Shown here piece by piece: positions 1 to 9,717 of a DNA stretch of 64,000 nucleotides. This stretch comes from Megalobrama amblycephala (Eukaryota > Chordata > Actinopteri > Cypriniformes > Xenocyprididae). The notes under the pieces are model-generated. The model was not told the origin of the DNA. It was given only the letters and a program-made list of their open reading frames with translations, and ran no database searches. Location: positions 4,732,839 through 4,796,838 of the forward strand of contig NC_063049.1 in NCBI RefSeq assembly GCF_018812025.1, given 5' to 3'. A program made the position numbers and the translations under genes. Every line of letters begins with the position of its first letter. Positions within the stretch are counted from its first letter, which is position 1.

Positions 1-577
1 AATAGTAATTTTAAATTTTTTTATTAACATTTGGATTTATAAAATTACTGTGCAAAGTCCCCCCCCCCCCCCCCCCCCAGAATACTTTTGCTGCTGAATT
101 ATACACTCACCTAGTTTACTTATTTATTGGTCAGCTTATGATTATGTATTTTTATTCATTTGTTATTTTTCATTTGCATTCTGGATTGGTTAACAAATCA
201 AAGAGTGACCATTAGTTCCACAAATACAGATACAGGCTCCCACTAATAAATGAATTCAACAAAGGTAACCTCTTTTGCTACATATTTTTAATGGTTTAAA
301 TGGTTTAATGGTTTAAATGTAGCCTACTATATGTTGTGTACATGTGCCCTACCATCACCAATAAATAAATGACTTTTAGAGCACAAAATTGTTTACAAGA
401 GAACAAATTTCTTCATTGATCTAGTCACTTAATTTTGCTCTCAGAATGCCCCAGATTTATGCATTTAAATTTAAAATGTACAAAATTTTCCTCCGGGGGG
501 GCATATATATATATATATTTATGTATGTGTATATATATATGTATGTGTATGTGTGTATATATATAATATATATAAAC
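1..577. other. AT-rich intergenic DNA with poly-C run and TA-rich microsatellite
   Basis: No coding signal is visible. A run of about 20 C lies at 59-78 and an alternating TA/TG microsatellite at about 505-570. Homopolymer length is unreliable in assemblies, so the exact C count should not be trusted. Confidence 0.7.
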
Positions 578-1310
578 TGAATTTATAAAAATAAACACAA
601 AAAATTAACATTCAAAAGTTTACATACCCTTGATTCTTAATACTTTGTGTCGTCACCTGGATGATATGATCCACGACGGTTTTGTGATGGTTGTTCATGA
701 GTCCCTTGTTTGTCCTGAGCAGTTAAATCCTCTATGTCCTGCAAATTATTTGATTTTCCAGCATCTTCTGCATATTTGAACCCTTTCCAACAATGACCAT
801 ATGATTTTGAGATCCATCTTTTCACTCTAAAGATAACTGAGGGACTCAAACACAACTATTAAAAAAGCTGAAAACATTCACTGATGGTCCAGAAGGAAAC
901 ACAATGCATTAAGAGTCAGGGGGTGAAAACTTTCAAACAATAAGATGAGCAAGTTTTTCATATTTTGTTTAAGGATCATATTTTTTCATTTAGTACTGCC
1001 TATCGGAAGCTACAAAAGATACTTGCATGTTTCCCAGAAGTCGAAAAACTTTTTTTTTTGACAATTTATCCTGTTCATCCAATTCAAAAAGTTTACAACC
1101 CCAGCTCTTAATGCATCACGTTTCCTTCTGGAGCATCAGTGAATGTTTGCAGCTTTTTTAATAGTAGTGTTTGAGTCCCTCAGTTGTCCTCAGTGTGAAA
1201 AGATGTATCTCATATTACGTCATACAGTCGCTACTGAAAAAGTTTCAAATATGCAAAAGATGCTGGAAAATCAAAGAAATTGCAGAACATGGAAGATTTT
1301 TCTGAAGAAC
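578..1310. mobile_element. Palindromic (hairpin) MITE, right arm truncated
   Basis: The left arm (about 578-940) and right arm (about 1085-1307) are imperfect inverted copies. Examples are the CAGAAGGAAACA-type stretch near 890 against its complement near 1117, and GAGGGACTCAAACAC at 840 against GTGTTTGAGTCCCTC at about 1168. The outermost left sequence (AAAAGTTTACATACCC near 614) is not matched on the right, because the right arm stops near 1307 where another repeat begins. The frames at 637-855 and 1143-1436 are only translations of the arms. The layout is that of a fold-back non-autonomous DNA element of a kind common in cyprinid genomes; the superfamily is not determined. Confidence 0.7.
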
Positions 1311-1500
1311 AATTCAATTTGCATTTATTTAGCGCTTTTTTTCTACAATACATATCATTTCAAAGCAACTTTACAGAAAATGCATAATTTCAGAAATGTA
1401 TATATCACACAGTTAGCTAACAATGTATTAATTTAGATAGAAACAATGTAATGAATACATGTTAACAATGATTAGGAAAAATAGCAAAATTTTGGGAAAA
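1304..1500. repeat. Short dispersed-repeat fragment
   Basis: It begins at the broken right arm of the preceding hairpin with an ATTTAGCGC-containing stretch followed by CATTTCAAAGCAACTTTACAG. It resembles a very common fish dispersed repeat, recognised from general familiarity only. No ends or target duplication were seen. Confidence 0.35.
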
Positions 1501-1504
1501 TTTC

Positions 1505-1653
1505 ATCATCAAGGACTAATTTGCCAGAAATATGTTCATTAGGTCAAATGTGGACTACAGTATGGCTGATGTGACATCAGAAGGTGTCAGTAAGTATATA
1601 AAAAGTTCAAGATTGAGTACTCTTTGGCCGGAAATATAGTCAAATATGCTATA

Positions 1654-1693
<40 letters not shown>

Positions 1694-2290
1694 AGTCAAT
1701 TTCTTGATCGAGGACTAATTTGCCAGAAATATGTTCAGTTGGTCTAAAATGGACTGACTGATGGGTGACATAACATCAGAAGGAGTTAATAGTCAAGTTC
1801 AAGATTGAGTGCTCTTTGGCCAAAAATATGTCCATTAGGTCAAATATGCAATATTCTATGGCTGACATATAATCAGGAGTCAATGAGTATGTATAGAAAG
1901 TTCATGATCGAGGACTAATTTGCCAGAAATATTTACATTAGTTCAAATATGCAATACTCTATGATTGACGTATCATCAGGAGTCATTGAGTTTGTATAAA
2001 AAACTCATGATTTAGGATTAATTTGCCAGAAATATGTCCTGTAAGTCAAACTTGGGCTCGTGTATGTCTGAAGTAACATCAGAGTGAGGCAATGAGTATG
2101 TATAGAAAGTTCATGACTGAATACACTTGGGTAATAATTATGTTCAGTAGTTCAAATATGGACTACTGTCTCTCGGATTTAACATCAAAAGGAGTTAATG
2201 AGTCTGTATAGAGAGTTCAATTTCAAGAACCTTTGACCAGAAATACGTTCAGTTCATATATGGACTACTGTATGGCTTCATTGCGCCACG
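1505..2290 (-). repeat. Tandem array A, ~100-bp unit, left copy
   Basis: About seven to eight diverged units of roughly 100 bp each carry TTTGCCAGAAATATGTTCA, then GGACTAC(T/A)GTATGGCTGA, then ACATCAGAAGGAGT, then a TATAAAAAGTTCA segment. A (TA)n tract at 1656-1690 interrupts the array. The same unit occurs in the opposite orientation at 63255-64000, which I take as the forward strand, so the two arrays face each other across the window. No coding potential. Confidence 0.85.
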
Positions 2291-2295
2291 GAATA

Positions 2296-2345
2296 AGTTA
2301 GTTGTTGTGTACATTGCGATGAAACAGCACATGCCTTATATGTAT
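2296..2345 (+). repeat. Single array-B-like unit fragment
   Basis: GAATAAGTTAGTTGTTGTG followed by a short spacer and GAAACAGCACA matches the recurring motif of array B at 62590-63250 (GGAATAAGTTAGTTCTC, then GCAAGGAAACAGTACA) in the same orientation. It abuts array A, so A and B are neighbours at both ends of the window. Confidence 0.55.
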
Positions 2346-2391
2346 GGCAAGCCATTTTAACTTTTATTCGCATCTCAGGATATGAATTCTT

Positions 2392-2966
2392 TAGCCTGAC
2401 TACGTCAGACTTCCTACTTCCGCTCAATTTCATTTCGCTTCTGTACTCAGTCTGATACAGCGTCAGAGCTTTGTGTTTGCCACCGGTCTGGAAACAGCCG
2501 GGCCAATCAACGAACAGAGGGCGGGCTGAGAGCCGTGACGTAATGCTAAGCGCCGAGTTTTACATTGTAGGTTAGAGAAATCGAAAACCGAAACGACCGC
2601 GGAAATGGGAAACGAGACACGGGATGCAAACTTCGGGATGCATTAACTTCGCATAATCTGCAAAAGTCGTTTACAGCCATGTTCACTCCGGTATTTCGCT
2701 CGCATCATCATGTGTTTACAGCAGGTTTACAGTGGAAGTTCAATCATAGATTTGAGTTCGATGCATGATGTCTGTGCTTCGATGCGGCTGTACAGGCCCA
2801 TAACATACGTCATAACTAAACGTATCTGATTGGCTTACGGGTAACCAATGATTTTAAACTTCAGACAAGCGCCCCCTAGCGAGAGAGAAAACACTTCTCT
2901 ATTATGCCATTCCAGACTCTGTCTACGAAGCAAAGTGAAGTAGCAGAGTCTGGTATTACCAGGCTA
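2392..2966. mobile_element. 575-bp MITE with 9-bp target duplication
   Basis: Imperfect terminal inverted repeats are TAGCCTGACTACGTCAGACT at the left and the complement of AGTCTGGTATTACCAGGCTA at the right. The 9 bases TGAATTCTT stand directly outside both ends (2383-2391 and 2967-2975). The internal sequence is GC-richer than its surroundings and non-coding. A 9-bp duplication fits Mutator-like elements, but the ends are not diagnostic. It inserted into the GATATC-rich repeat that resumes to its right. Confidence 0.8.
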
Positions 2967-3235
2967 TGAATTCTTGATATCAACAGTTCAATTCAATGTT
3001 CATTCAAATCAACATTTTTACTAGTAGCAATTCAATTGTTGATATCAAGAACTGACATTTCAACTACTGAATTATTGATATCAAAAATTCACATTTTTAC
3101 TAGTAACAATGTAATTATTGATATCAACAAAGACAGTTGATATCTGAAATTGCTGTTGCAACTAGTGAAAATACAATTACTGATATCTAGAAATGCAGTT
3201 TTTACAGGTAAGAATAGCTATGGTAATGAGTTCAA
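2967..3235. repeat. GATATC-rich degenerate tandem repeat
   Basis: The motif TTGATATCAA or ATTGATATC recurs at intervals of about 50-60 bp, alternating with CATTTTTACTAGTA-like stretches. The motif is itself palindromic. Sequence left of the MITE (GGATATGAATTCTT at about 2378) belongs to the same repeat. Confidence 0.65.
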
Positions 3236-4960
3236 TGAATATTAATGAGATGTGGTTTTCCCATAATCCTCTGTAAGCCAAAGATGGAGAGAACATCCGT
3301 CTAGAGAAATAGCTCCTTTATTTTTTCATTTAGTTAATAAAACATAAAAATTGTATTATGGCTTGATTTTTTTATTTTTATTTTTCTAATGCATCAATGG
3401 ACTATTTTTTTATTGTTCCATCCATGACATTTACATGTGGCTCTAATACAGAATGTGTCGTCATCGTGCCCAAATTCGTGCCGGTGTTTCTCTTTGATTA
3501 AAGGCCGGTGCATTATAAAACAGTGTAATGAAACGTTATTGGCTACTGAATATTTTTACTGTACATTTTGATGTATTATTATGTACACCGACACCTTCTC
3601 ATATGGGATAGCCTAATAATGAGCCAAAATGTTTGCACTTTCTGTCCAATGAGTGCGTAAATATGGCATGATAGCTACACTGTAATGTGCTAATAACTTG
3701 TATTATTTTTATTTACAGTAATATGTTGTCCATTAACTTGAAGTATAGGGCCACATTGGACAATATGAATGATAAAATCTTTTTGAACCTCTTTCCCGTC
3801 TGATATTTTAATGTCACATTAAATATGACACTGGATAACTTGTCTGATAGTCCAGTTGCATAATATATTTGAATGAAATATGCATCCGGAATGTCTCTCA
3901 ATTGCAGTGGGTTTGGAGTGGAATAGACAATGATTTAATAAGAATGTAATCTTGCCCATCAGGTTGTCAGCCTGTTATTATTATTGTTGTCGTTGTTATT
4001 GTTGTTTTACTTTATAACTATAATGTTTACTTAAAACCTAACGACAGTAGTATCATAAAATAACAAATGAATGCTTTATTCGTAAACTTTTTTTTTCTGT
4101 TTTGGTAAAGTGCCTCTACTGTTCCATTACATTGTTATCATGAAGTGTTGTTTTGGTGATTGTAGTTTACTGAGCTTTTGCCTGCAAAACAATATGGAAT
4201 AGAACGGAATTTCAACATGTTATGTTAAAAGAGATGAATAAAATGGTCTCTTCATTTTAAATGTACAGCAATCATGTCTGGAAACTTGACAAATAATATT
4301 TTATTGGGGCATGTAAAAGTGAAAAAAAAAAAAGATAGAAAAAAGATTAAGGTTAAAATATTCCTTATCGTATGGTCCCCTCTAGTGGCCAACATTAATA
4401 TCACAGCCTTAATCTTCCAGGTGAAATGGCTGTTTTGAATTTGATTTTACGCTCACCACAAGCATCATAAATTTATAAAACTCAGCATGTGTGCTCATTT
4501 ATTGTTCTCCATGTTTACAAAGTTTTAGAAGTTTGATATACATGTGTTGGTAATGGGCTGTTAGTGCTCATACAGTAATTAAATGACCAATATTAATTTA
4601 GCGCATTCCCAGTGTCCGTAGCTGTATCCCTAGACTTTACCCTAAAATTGGTGTCTTCTGAGTTAGAAAAAAAGTGCTTCAGAGAATTATTTTAAGCATG
4701 CAGTTAAGACAATTTGATGCATTCCACACAGGCCTACACAAAAAACAATTGGCCTAAGATTCATTCTATTTGCCTTATGTAAAAATATCAGTATTTTATT
4801 TGCGATAATCCGGGAGCCTGTTCTCTTCTTGGACGAGTACTGTTTAAACCCGTGGGAATGGATTGCGAAATGTGGGCACGGTTTACAAATTTGTGGGTAT
4901 ACGTGGATTGAAAAACTGATATGGTTTACAAATCTAAGCGCACAGATTGGATATTCCAGG
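3236..4960. other. AT-rich intergenic DNA, no recognisable feature
   Basis: Only short chance frames occur (for example 62 codons at 3713-3901 on the minus strand). There is a poly-A run near 4322. I see no splice-bounded exon, RNA gene or complete repeat here. Confidence 0.6.
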
Positions 4961-4967
4961 GTACGTT

Positions 4968-5215
4968 TAATTTTGCACTAAGTGAAATAGCAATAGAATC
5001 TATTTACACTAAGTGAAAATAGCACCATTTCTTATATGCTACTTACACTAAGTGAAAAAAGCTAAATATTCTATTTGCCCTATAAAAAAGTATTCTCTTT
5101 GCAATTAGTGCACATAGTAGTTAGATGCTATATTTACAGGGTACTTATAAATAGTGGCAGATAATATTTGTACATTAGTGTTGTTGTACATTAAACGGTA
5201 TGCAATAATAACAGA
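4968..5215 (+). repeat. Dispersed repeat with TTTACACTAAGTGAAAATAGC motif, copy 1
   Basis: The motif TTTACACTAAGTGAAAATAG repeats here about three times with variants. It is followed by a GTAAATAGTATTTAGATGCT-like stretch and TGGCAGATA(A/C)TATTTGTAC. The same order of motifs is found at 49005-49235 in the same orientation, which marks a dispersed repeat family of about 230 bp. Confidence 0.65.
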
Positions 5216-5273
5216 CAGGGACATGCAGAGAGTTTCTCAGCAGGGACTCAAATGTAATAAAGAGGTAACATAA

Positions 5274-5275
5274 AA

Positions 5276-5333
<58 letters not shown>
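5274..5333. repeat. (TA)n microsatellite
   Basis: Uninterrupted alternating TA runs directly to the start of the TAGGGGTGTGACGAGAC element at 5334. Confidence 0.95.
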
Positions 5334-5336
<3 letters not shown>

Positions 5337-6340
5337 GGGTGTGACGAGACAGGTATCTCACGAGATGAGACGAGACTCGCGATTGAGTTCACGAGACGAG
5401 ACGAAACAAGATTTTTACACACTATTTTTAAGAAATCCTCAATTGCGAAATACATGACTAGAAAAAATATTCTGCAGGTGTATTTGAAATGTTTTAACTA
5501 ATCATCTTGTAATGAATGTCATTTCAGTTCTACTTTCTTAGTGTGAATTATCATATGCAGTAAAAGACAACAATACTCAAGTACTGTAAAAGGTTTTGCC
5601 ACTAACTCAACTGACTGACTTCTCTTCTGTATGATTTCAGTCTCTTCAGACCTTACTGTACATGATTTATGAGCTTCTACAACTTTTGACCTTCTAACTG
5701 AACTCCTTTCCACAAACTGATCATAGAAATAAAAACAGTATAAATAAAAATGGTAACACTTTACAATAAGGTCTCATTTATTAACATTAATGTATTAACC
5801 AACATCAACTAACAATGAGCAATGTATTTGCTACAGTATTTATTAATCTTTGTTTATGTTAGTTAATAAAAATAGTCATTCATTGTTAGTTCATGATAGT
5901 TCACAGTGCATTAACTAATGTTAACAAATGAAACCTTACTGTTTGTGCTTAGTAAGATTAAGAGAAAACTGTTATTCATCTTTTATAGTAACAATATTCA
6001 AAGTGCAAATAAGACCAAATTTTTCTCTGATACAGAGCTAAGAGATGGTTACAACTACACTGCCCAGGCCCCAGCCTAAAATAGCTTTCATATTGAGAGA
6101 TATTTGCATTCATCAGGGAGACGCTTTCAAAATGCAGGGTATTGACATCACGTTTGAATGCGCGCTTGCGTTCACTTTCACTTTGACGAGCATAACTCTG
6201 TAAATATGGAGGGGCGGCGACCGTTATCCAACTGAATTAAATGTTTTTTTTTATTTAAATACAAAGCAAAATGACAGTGGAGGCGTAATGTAAATGAATT
6301 TATGGCATATTCTTTCCTAAAAATGGCTATTTTTGAGTTA
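5334..6340. mobile_element. hAT-like non-autonomous DNA element region
   Basis: It opens with TAGGGGTGTGACGAGAC, a hAT-type terminus, followed by a degenerate ACGAGACGAGAC stretch to about 5410. At 5752-5945 lies GGTAACACTTTACAATAAGG, with TTAGTTAACATT-type repeats, a sequence very common in fish repeats. The right terminus is not found before 6347. The frame at 5519-5713 has no recognisable product. The superfamily call rests on the left terminus only. Confidence 0.45.
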
Positions 6341-6346
6341 TTTCTA

Positions 6347-6602
6347 TAATGGTTGGGAGCCCTGACCAGCACGTTCCTACCCAACGACGCTGTGGATCCC
6401 CAGCACCTGAGCAACCAGCAGCTGGATGACAACCGGAATCAACTGATGGCCCACAATCCGATGCAAAGCTACAGCTACAAAGACTGGGCGAAAATCATCC
6501 GAGTCCTCTCCCACAACCTCAAGCTCCAGGCAGAGGACATCCAGAGGAATCAGGCCCAGACTCAACATTACCACGATCAGCGACTCGTCGAGACCCAGGA
6601 CC
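6347..6602 (+). pseudogene. Detached gag-like fragment, duplicate of 8828-9083
   Basis: About 255 bp match 8828-9083 with only a few differences. The shared protein stretch runs from GALTSTFLPNDAVDPQHLSN to about QRLVETQD. Homology starts abruptly at TGGTTGGG and ends at ACCCAGGACCA. Beyond these points the two loci differ completely, so this is a partial copy and not a gene. The frame stays open to 6679 only by chance sequence beyond the breakpoint. Confidence 0.8.
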
Positions 6603-7625
6603 ATTCCTCCAACTCTGACCAGACGCCAGAGGGCAGTCTGTTCAGGTGTGGCACCCCTCCCTACTTCATTGTTGTGTGAACTCATTAACGCCATCGTGTG
6701 GACGTTCGGAGTAAACGCTGCTCTCCATACTTTGAACTGAATTGTCTCAAATTATCTTTTGCTGCTCTAGTCTGCTTGGAGTTGTAAAAGTAATTTGTTT
6801 TGATGGTTATCCTTTTTGATCGTTTTTTGGAATGTGGTTTGCTGATTTAAAGTTGATTTAAACACGTTTAAATTTGTAATTTAAAATTAAGTTGCCCTTC
6901 CAACCAGAGAATTCACTTTCTGGAAGTACTCCCCCATGTGGACACGCCCCAGATAAGTCAATTCCCTGCTCTGTGCGTTCTCTTTTCCTGTGTTCACAGA
7001 GTTACTCTATTCTATTCTATTTTACTTTATTTTATTCTACTTTGTTTTATTTCATTTATTCCCTTTTTGGTCTTTTCTCTCGAGTTATTTCTATTTTTAT
7101 TTTTTACTTTGGAAATTCTTTCCTTTTCATTACTTACTGTTTTATTTTATCCACTCTTAGGTCTGTGTCCTGTTTGTGATTTGCTGGTAATAACATTCAC
7201 ACACCCAAGTCTCCCTCATTTTATACACTTATGTTTAAATTTAATTAAATAACATTTAATTGAAATTGAAAATTAAGTAGTGTCAATCAGTTGGCATTGT
7301 GCTTATCAAGAAGCAATTCCCTGTAGGGAAATTTACAAATAGGGAAGGCTTTCTCCCTTTCTTTGTCCCATGCTGTTATTCTATGCACTTGTTTAAATTC
7401 AATTAAACAGAGTTTAATTCAAATTTGAATCAAGTGCATCTGAATTATTTTATTTTATTTTATTTTTTTTCTTTTCCTTTACCCCTTCTGCTCATTTCTG
7501 TTCTAGTTTAGCTAGTTCATTCTGACTGTCATTTTAGACTCATTTTCTTTTGTCCTACACACTTGATTATTTAAATTCAGTTTAAACAAGATTTAACTTA
7601 GGTTAGATTTAAATTGACGATTAAG
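6603..7625 (+). repeat. Pyrimidine/AT-rich region with recurring palindromic TTTAAATT motif
   Basis: Four loosely repeated blocks near 6850-6890, 7225-7280, 7390-7440 and 7565-7625 each hold a near-palindromic core such as GTTTAAATTCAATTAAAC, separated by TTTATTTTATTCTA-like pyrimidine tracts. Frames at 6892-7179 and 6938-7252 are low-complexity translations and not genes. The block lies between the gag-like duplicate and the next gag-like reading frames, so it may be LTR or leader DNA of that retroelement. This is an inference. Confidence 0.4.
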
Positions 7626-7815
7626 CTGTGTTTGCGTGAACATCTGTGTACTTGCAGATAAGGCCCTTTAGCGCCCGGTGGTGAGTTGACGGTTGCGCCA
7701 GTGAGTTCCAGTGAGTGGAGCCGCCAGGCCTGGCGGGTCTTGCACTGGCTGTGTGTGTGAATCGGAGACATTCTGACCTCGTATCACGGGCAACACGCAA
7801 GGACGTCAACGAGTT

Positions 7816-8094
7816 GTGTGTCAGGTACCGGGAGGCAACGAGTCCAGTTTGACAAAGGCAATTTTGTTTAATTTCCCTGCTCAGGCTTCTGCACGACAGA
7901 ACCGCCCATTTGGAGTAAAGGGGACAGACTCTGAGTTCAGGGAAAACTCAATTTTGATCGGTCAATCTGGCCGTTGGCGCAAATACCTTGCCGAAGTGCG
8001 CAACTGTGCTGATGTTCCCTGTTTGAGAGGTTGCACCGTGGTACAAAGGGGACAGGTTGCCACAGACACCGCAGTCGAGTGTTTGAACGTCTAG
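7816..8094 (+). CDS. Unrecognised 92-codon frame in retroelement leader region
   Basis: I do not recognise this product. The frame has no hydrophobic segment and no cysteine-histidine knuckle, and its composition is mixed. It lies about 550 bp upstream of the gag-like frame at 8643, in a GC-richer stretch (7640-8100). A splice-acceptor-like TTTTTTCAGTTC follows near 8457, so the region could be an untranslated leader or the start of a spliced retroviral gag. Equally it may be a chance frame. Confidence 0.25.
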   Translation: MCQVPGGNESSLTKAILFNFPAQASARQNRPFGVKGTDSEFRENSILIGQSGRWRKYLAEVRNCADVPCLRGCTVVQRGQVATDTAVECLNV

Positions 8095-8642
8095 GAAAGG
8101 TTGCCTGCCATTGAGTTCTTATCTGAGCACCCACGATTCACCCAGGCCTAAATTAATGACATACAGTCCCTTCAACTAATTGAATATCACATATTCTTTG
8201 ATCATTTAAGTGCTGGCCAACTCCTTTACTCTTAAGCCATACCATCCCTCTAGGTTTTATGACGCAACAGTGCCCTCGCCTGGCCCGTCATAAACCCCGC
8301 TGTGATAGGAAGTTTAAGTTTCACTTCTCCCCTCTAGCCCTTCTTGTTTTATATTATTGCTATTCTACTTCTATTACTTCCTATTTGTTTACTGCTCTAT
8401 TTCTCATTTAATTGCATCCATCCTATTCTGTCTGTCTGCTTTTCTGCTGTGTTTGTTTTTTCAGTTCACGTAAAGGCAGAGCCTGTGAGAGCCATCACGG
8501 AAAACTGAATAATAGATAGACGACCGAGCAGCGAGAGTCATCAAAGGACTCTTAGAGCTACCGCCTGTCAAAATCTTTATTTAAATCCGGCACTCACCCA
8601 CACAAATTGACCCACGTGGTCCTCTTGGCTATCGACAATTAA

Positions 8643-9392
8643 GTGTCTAGCCTACATTCCACTAACTGTCTGCACCAGTTAATGGGAATCAAACCAAAGA
8701 ATTATATAATCATGCATGGTTATAAGTCGTTAGTTCTGCGCATGCTTGCATTGGTTATGTTTGTGCTGTCTTTCTCTCGCCAACAGCAAGCCAACGTGTC
8801 CAGATCCCACTGGGACCGACTCGAGGCCTGGTTGGGCGCCCTGACCAGCACGTTCCTGCCCAACGACGCTGTGGATCCCCAGCACCTGAGCAACGAGCAG
8901 CTGGATGACAACCGGAATCAACTGATGGCCCACAATCCGACGCAAAGCTACAGCTACAAAGACTGGGCGAAAATCATCCGAGTCCTCGCCCACAACCTCA
9001 AGCTCCAGGCAGAGGACGTCCAGAGGAATCAGGCCCAGACTCAACATTACCATGATCAGCGACTCGTCGAGACCCAGGACCAGCGTTGGACAGTGGATGA
9101 ATCCAAACCCGAGCTACAGGAGGAGCTGCAAAGACTTCGAAAAGCCCTTGCAGTGCTCCACCTGGAGGTGAAGCGTAGAGTACTGTTGGAAAAGAAATCC
9201 AGAAAAGAACTAACTGGAAAACTCCAACACGGCAAAGCTCTCCTAGCCAAAGCAGAGACTGAGCTGAAAGACAGACACACTAAAGCCAGGGCCTGTGAAA
9301 ATCATCTTAAACAGGCCCAGAAAGGAGTTATGGCTCCGAAACAACAAAGAGACTATGTGAATGAACTTGACACTTGTTACCGAGAACTGTGA
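8643..9392 (+). CDS. Gag-like protein of a retrovirus-like element, coiled-coil rich
   Basis: The frame is 249 codons. From about residue 55 it reads as a compact charged domain (WLGALTSTFLPNDAVDPQHL). From about residue 150 to 240 it is a strongly predicted coiled coil rich in Glu, Lys, Leu and Arg (ELQEELQRLRKALAVL and following heptads). No zinc knuckle or major homology region is visible. A second frame (9361-9717) overlaps the end by about 30 bp in another phase and may be the frame-shifted remainder. A 255-bp part is duplicated at 6347. The gag label is inferred from context (LTR-like DNA downstream, other retroelement pieces) and from the coiled-coil gag-like frames of E2, not from a decisive motif. 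The real start is uncertain, because the first ~45 residues look unlike the rest. Confidence 0.5.
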   Translation: MSSLHSTNCLHQLMGIKPKNYIIMHGYKSLVLRMLALVMFVLSFSRQQQANVSRSHWDRLEAWLGALTSTFLPNDAVDPQHLSNEQLDDNRNQLMAHNPTQSYSYKDWAKIIRVLAHNLKLQAEDVQRNQAQTQHYHDQRLVETQDQRWTVDESKPELQEELQRLRKALAVLHLEVKRRVLLEKKSRKELTGKLQHGKALLAKAETELKDRHTKARACENHLKQAQKGVMAPKQQRDYVNELDTCYREL

Positions 9393-9717
9393 AGTGGCAT
9401 GGGAGGGGAAACACGTCACAGAGTTTCCCCTAACCAGTCAAGAATTCCTAGTTCCAAAGGGGGTTAAAAGTCCACTGCCTAAAACGTCCAGCGGCCAAGA
9501 ACCTTCGCGAGCAACTGTCAAATCCAACTGCCAGCAACTGCGACAGGCTTTTACCCAAAAGCTTTCTGACCCCGCATCAGATCAAGGGCTCCCTGCTGCT
9601 ACGAACCTTAAATGGGGAAGACTGAAAAACCCATACACTTGCTACAGCCGAATACAAAGGGTCTACTACGGAGTACGTAACCAGTGTAGGGCATTGCTCG
9701 ACAGAACTTACCAATGA
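9361..9717 (+). CDS. Possible frame-shifted continuation of the gag-like frame
   Basis: This is a 118-codon frame that starts inside the end of the 8643-9392 frame. It holds basic, Gln/Ser/Pro-rich sequence and ends in a Tyr/Arg-rich segment. No motif is recognised. Its position directly after the coiled-coil frame suggests a decayed gag C-terminus. It could also be independent noise. Confidence 0.35.
   Translation: MNLTLVTENCEVAWEGKHVTEFPLTSQEFLVPKGVKSPLPKTSSGQEPSRATVKSNCQQLRQAFTQKLSDPASDQGLPAATNLKWGRLKNPYTCYSRIQRVYYGVRNQCRALLDRTYQ

Noticed and set aside
59..78. Poly-C tract as a functional G-quadruplex or promoter signal
   Set aside because: It is an uninterrupted homopolymer in AT-rich DNA with no adjoining gene; its length may be an assembly artefact.
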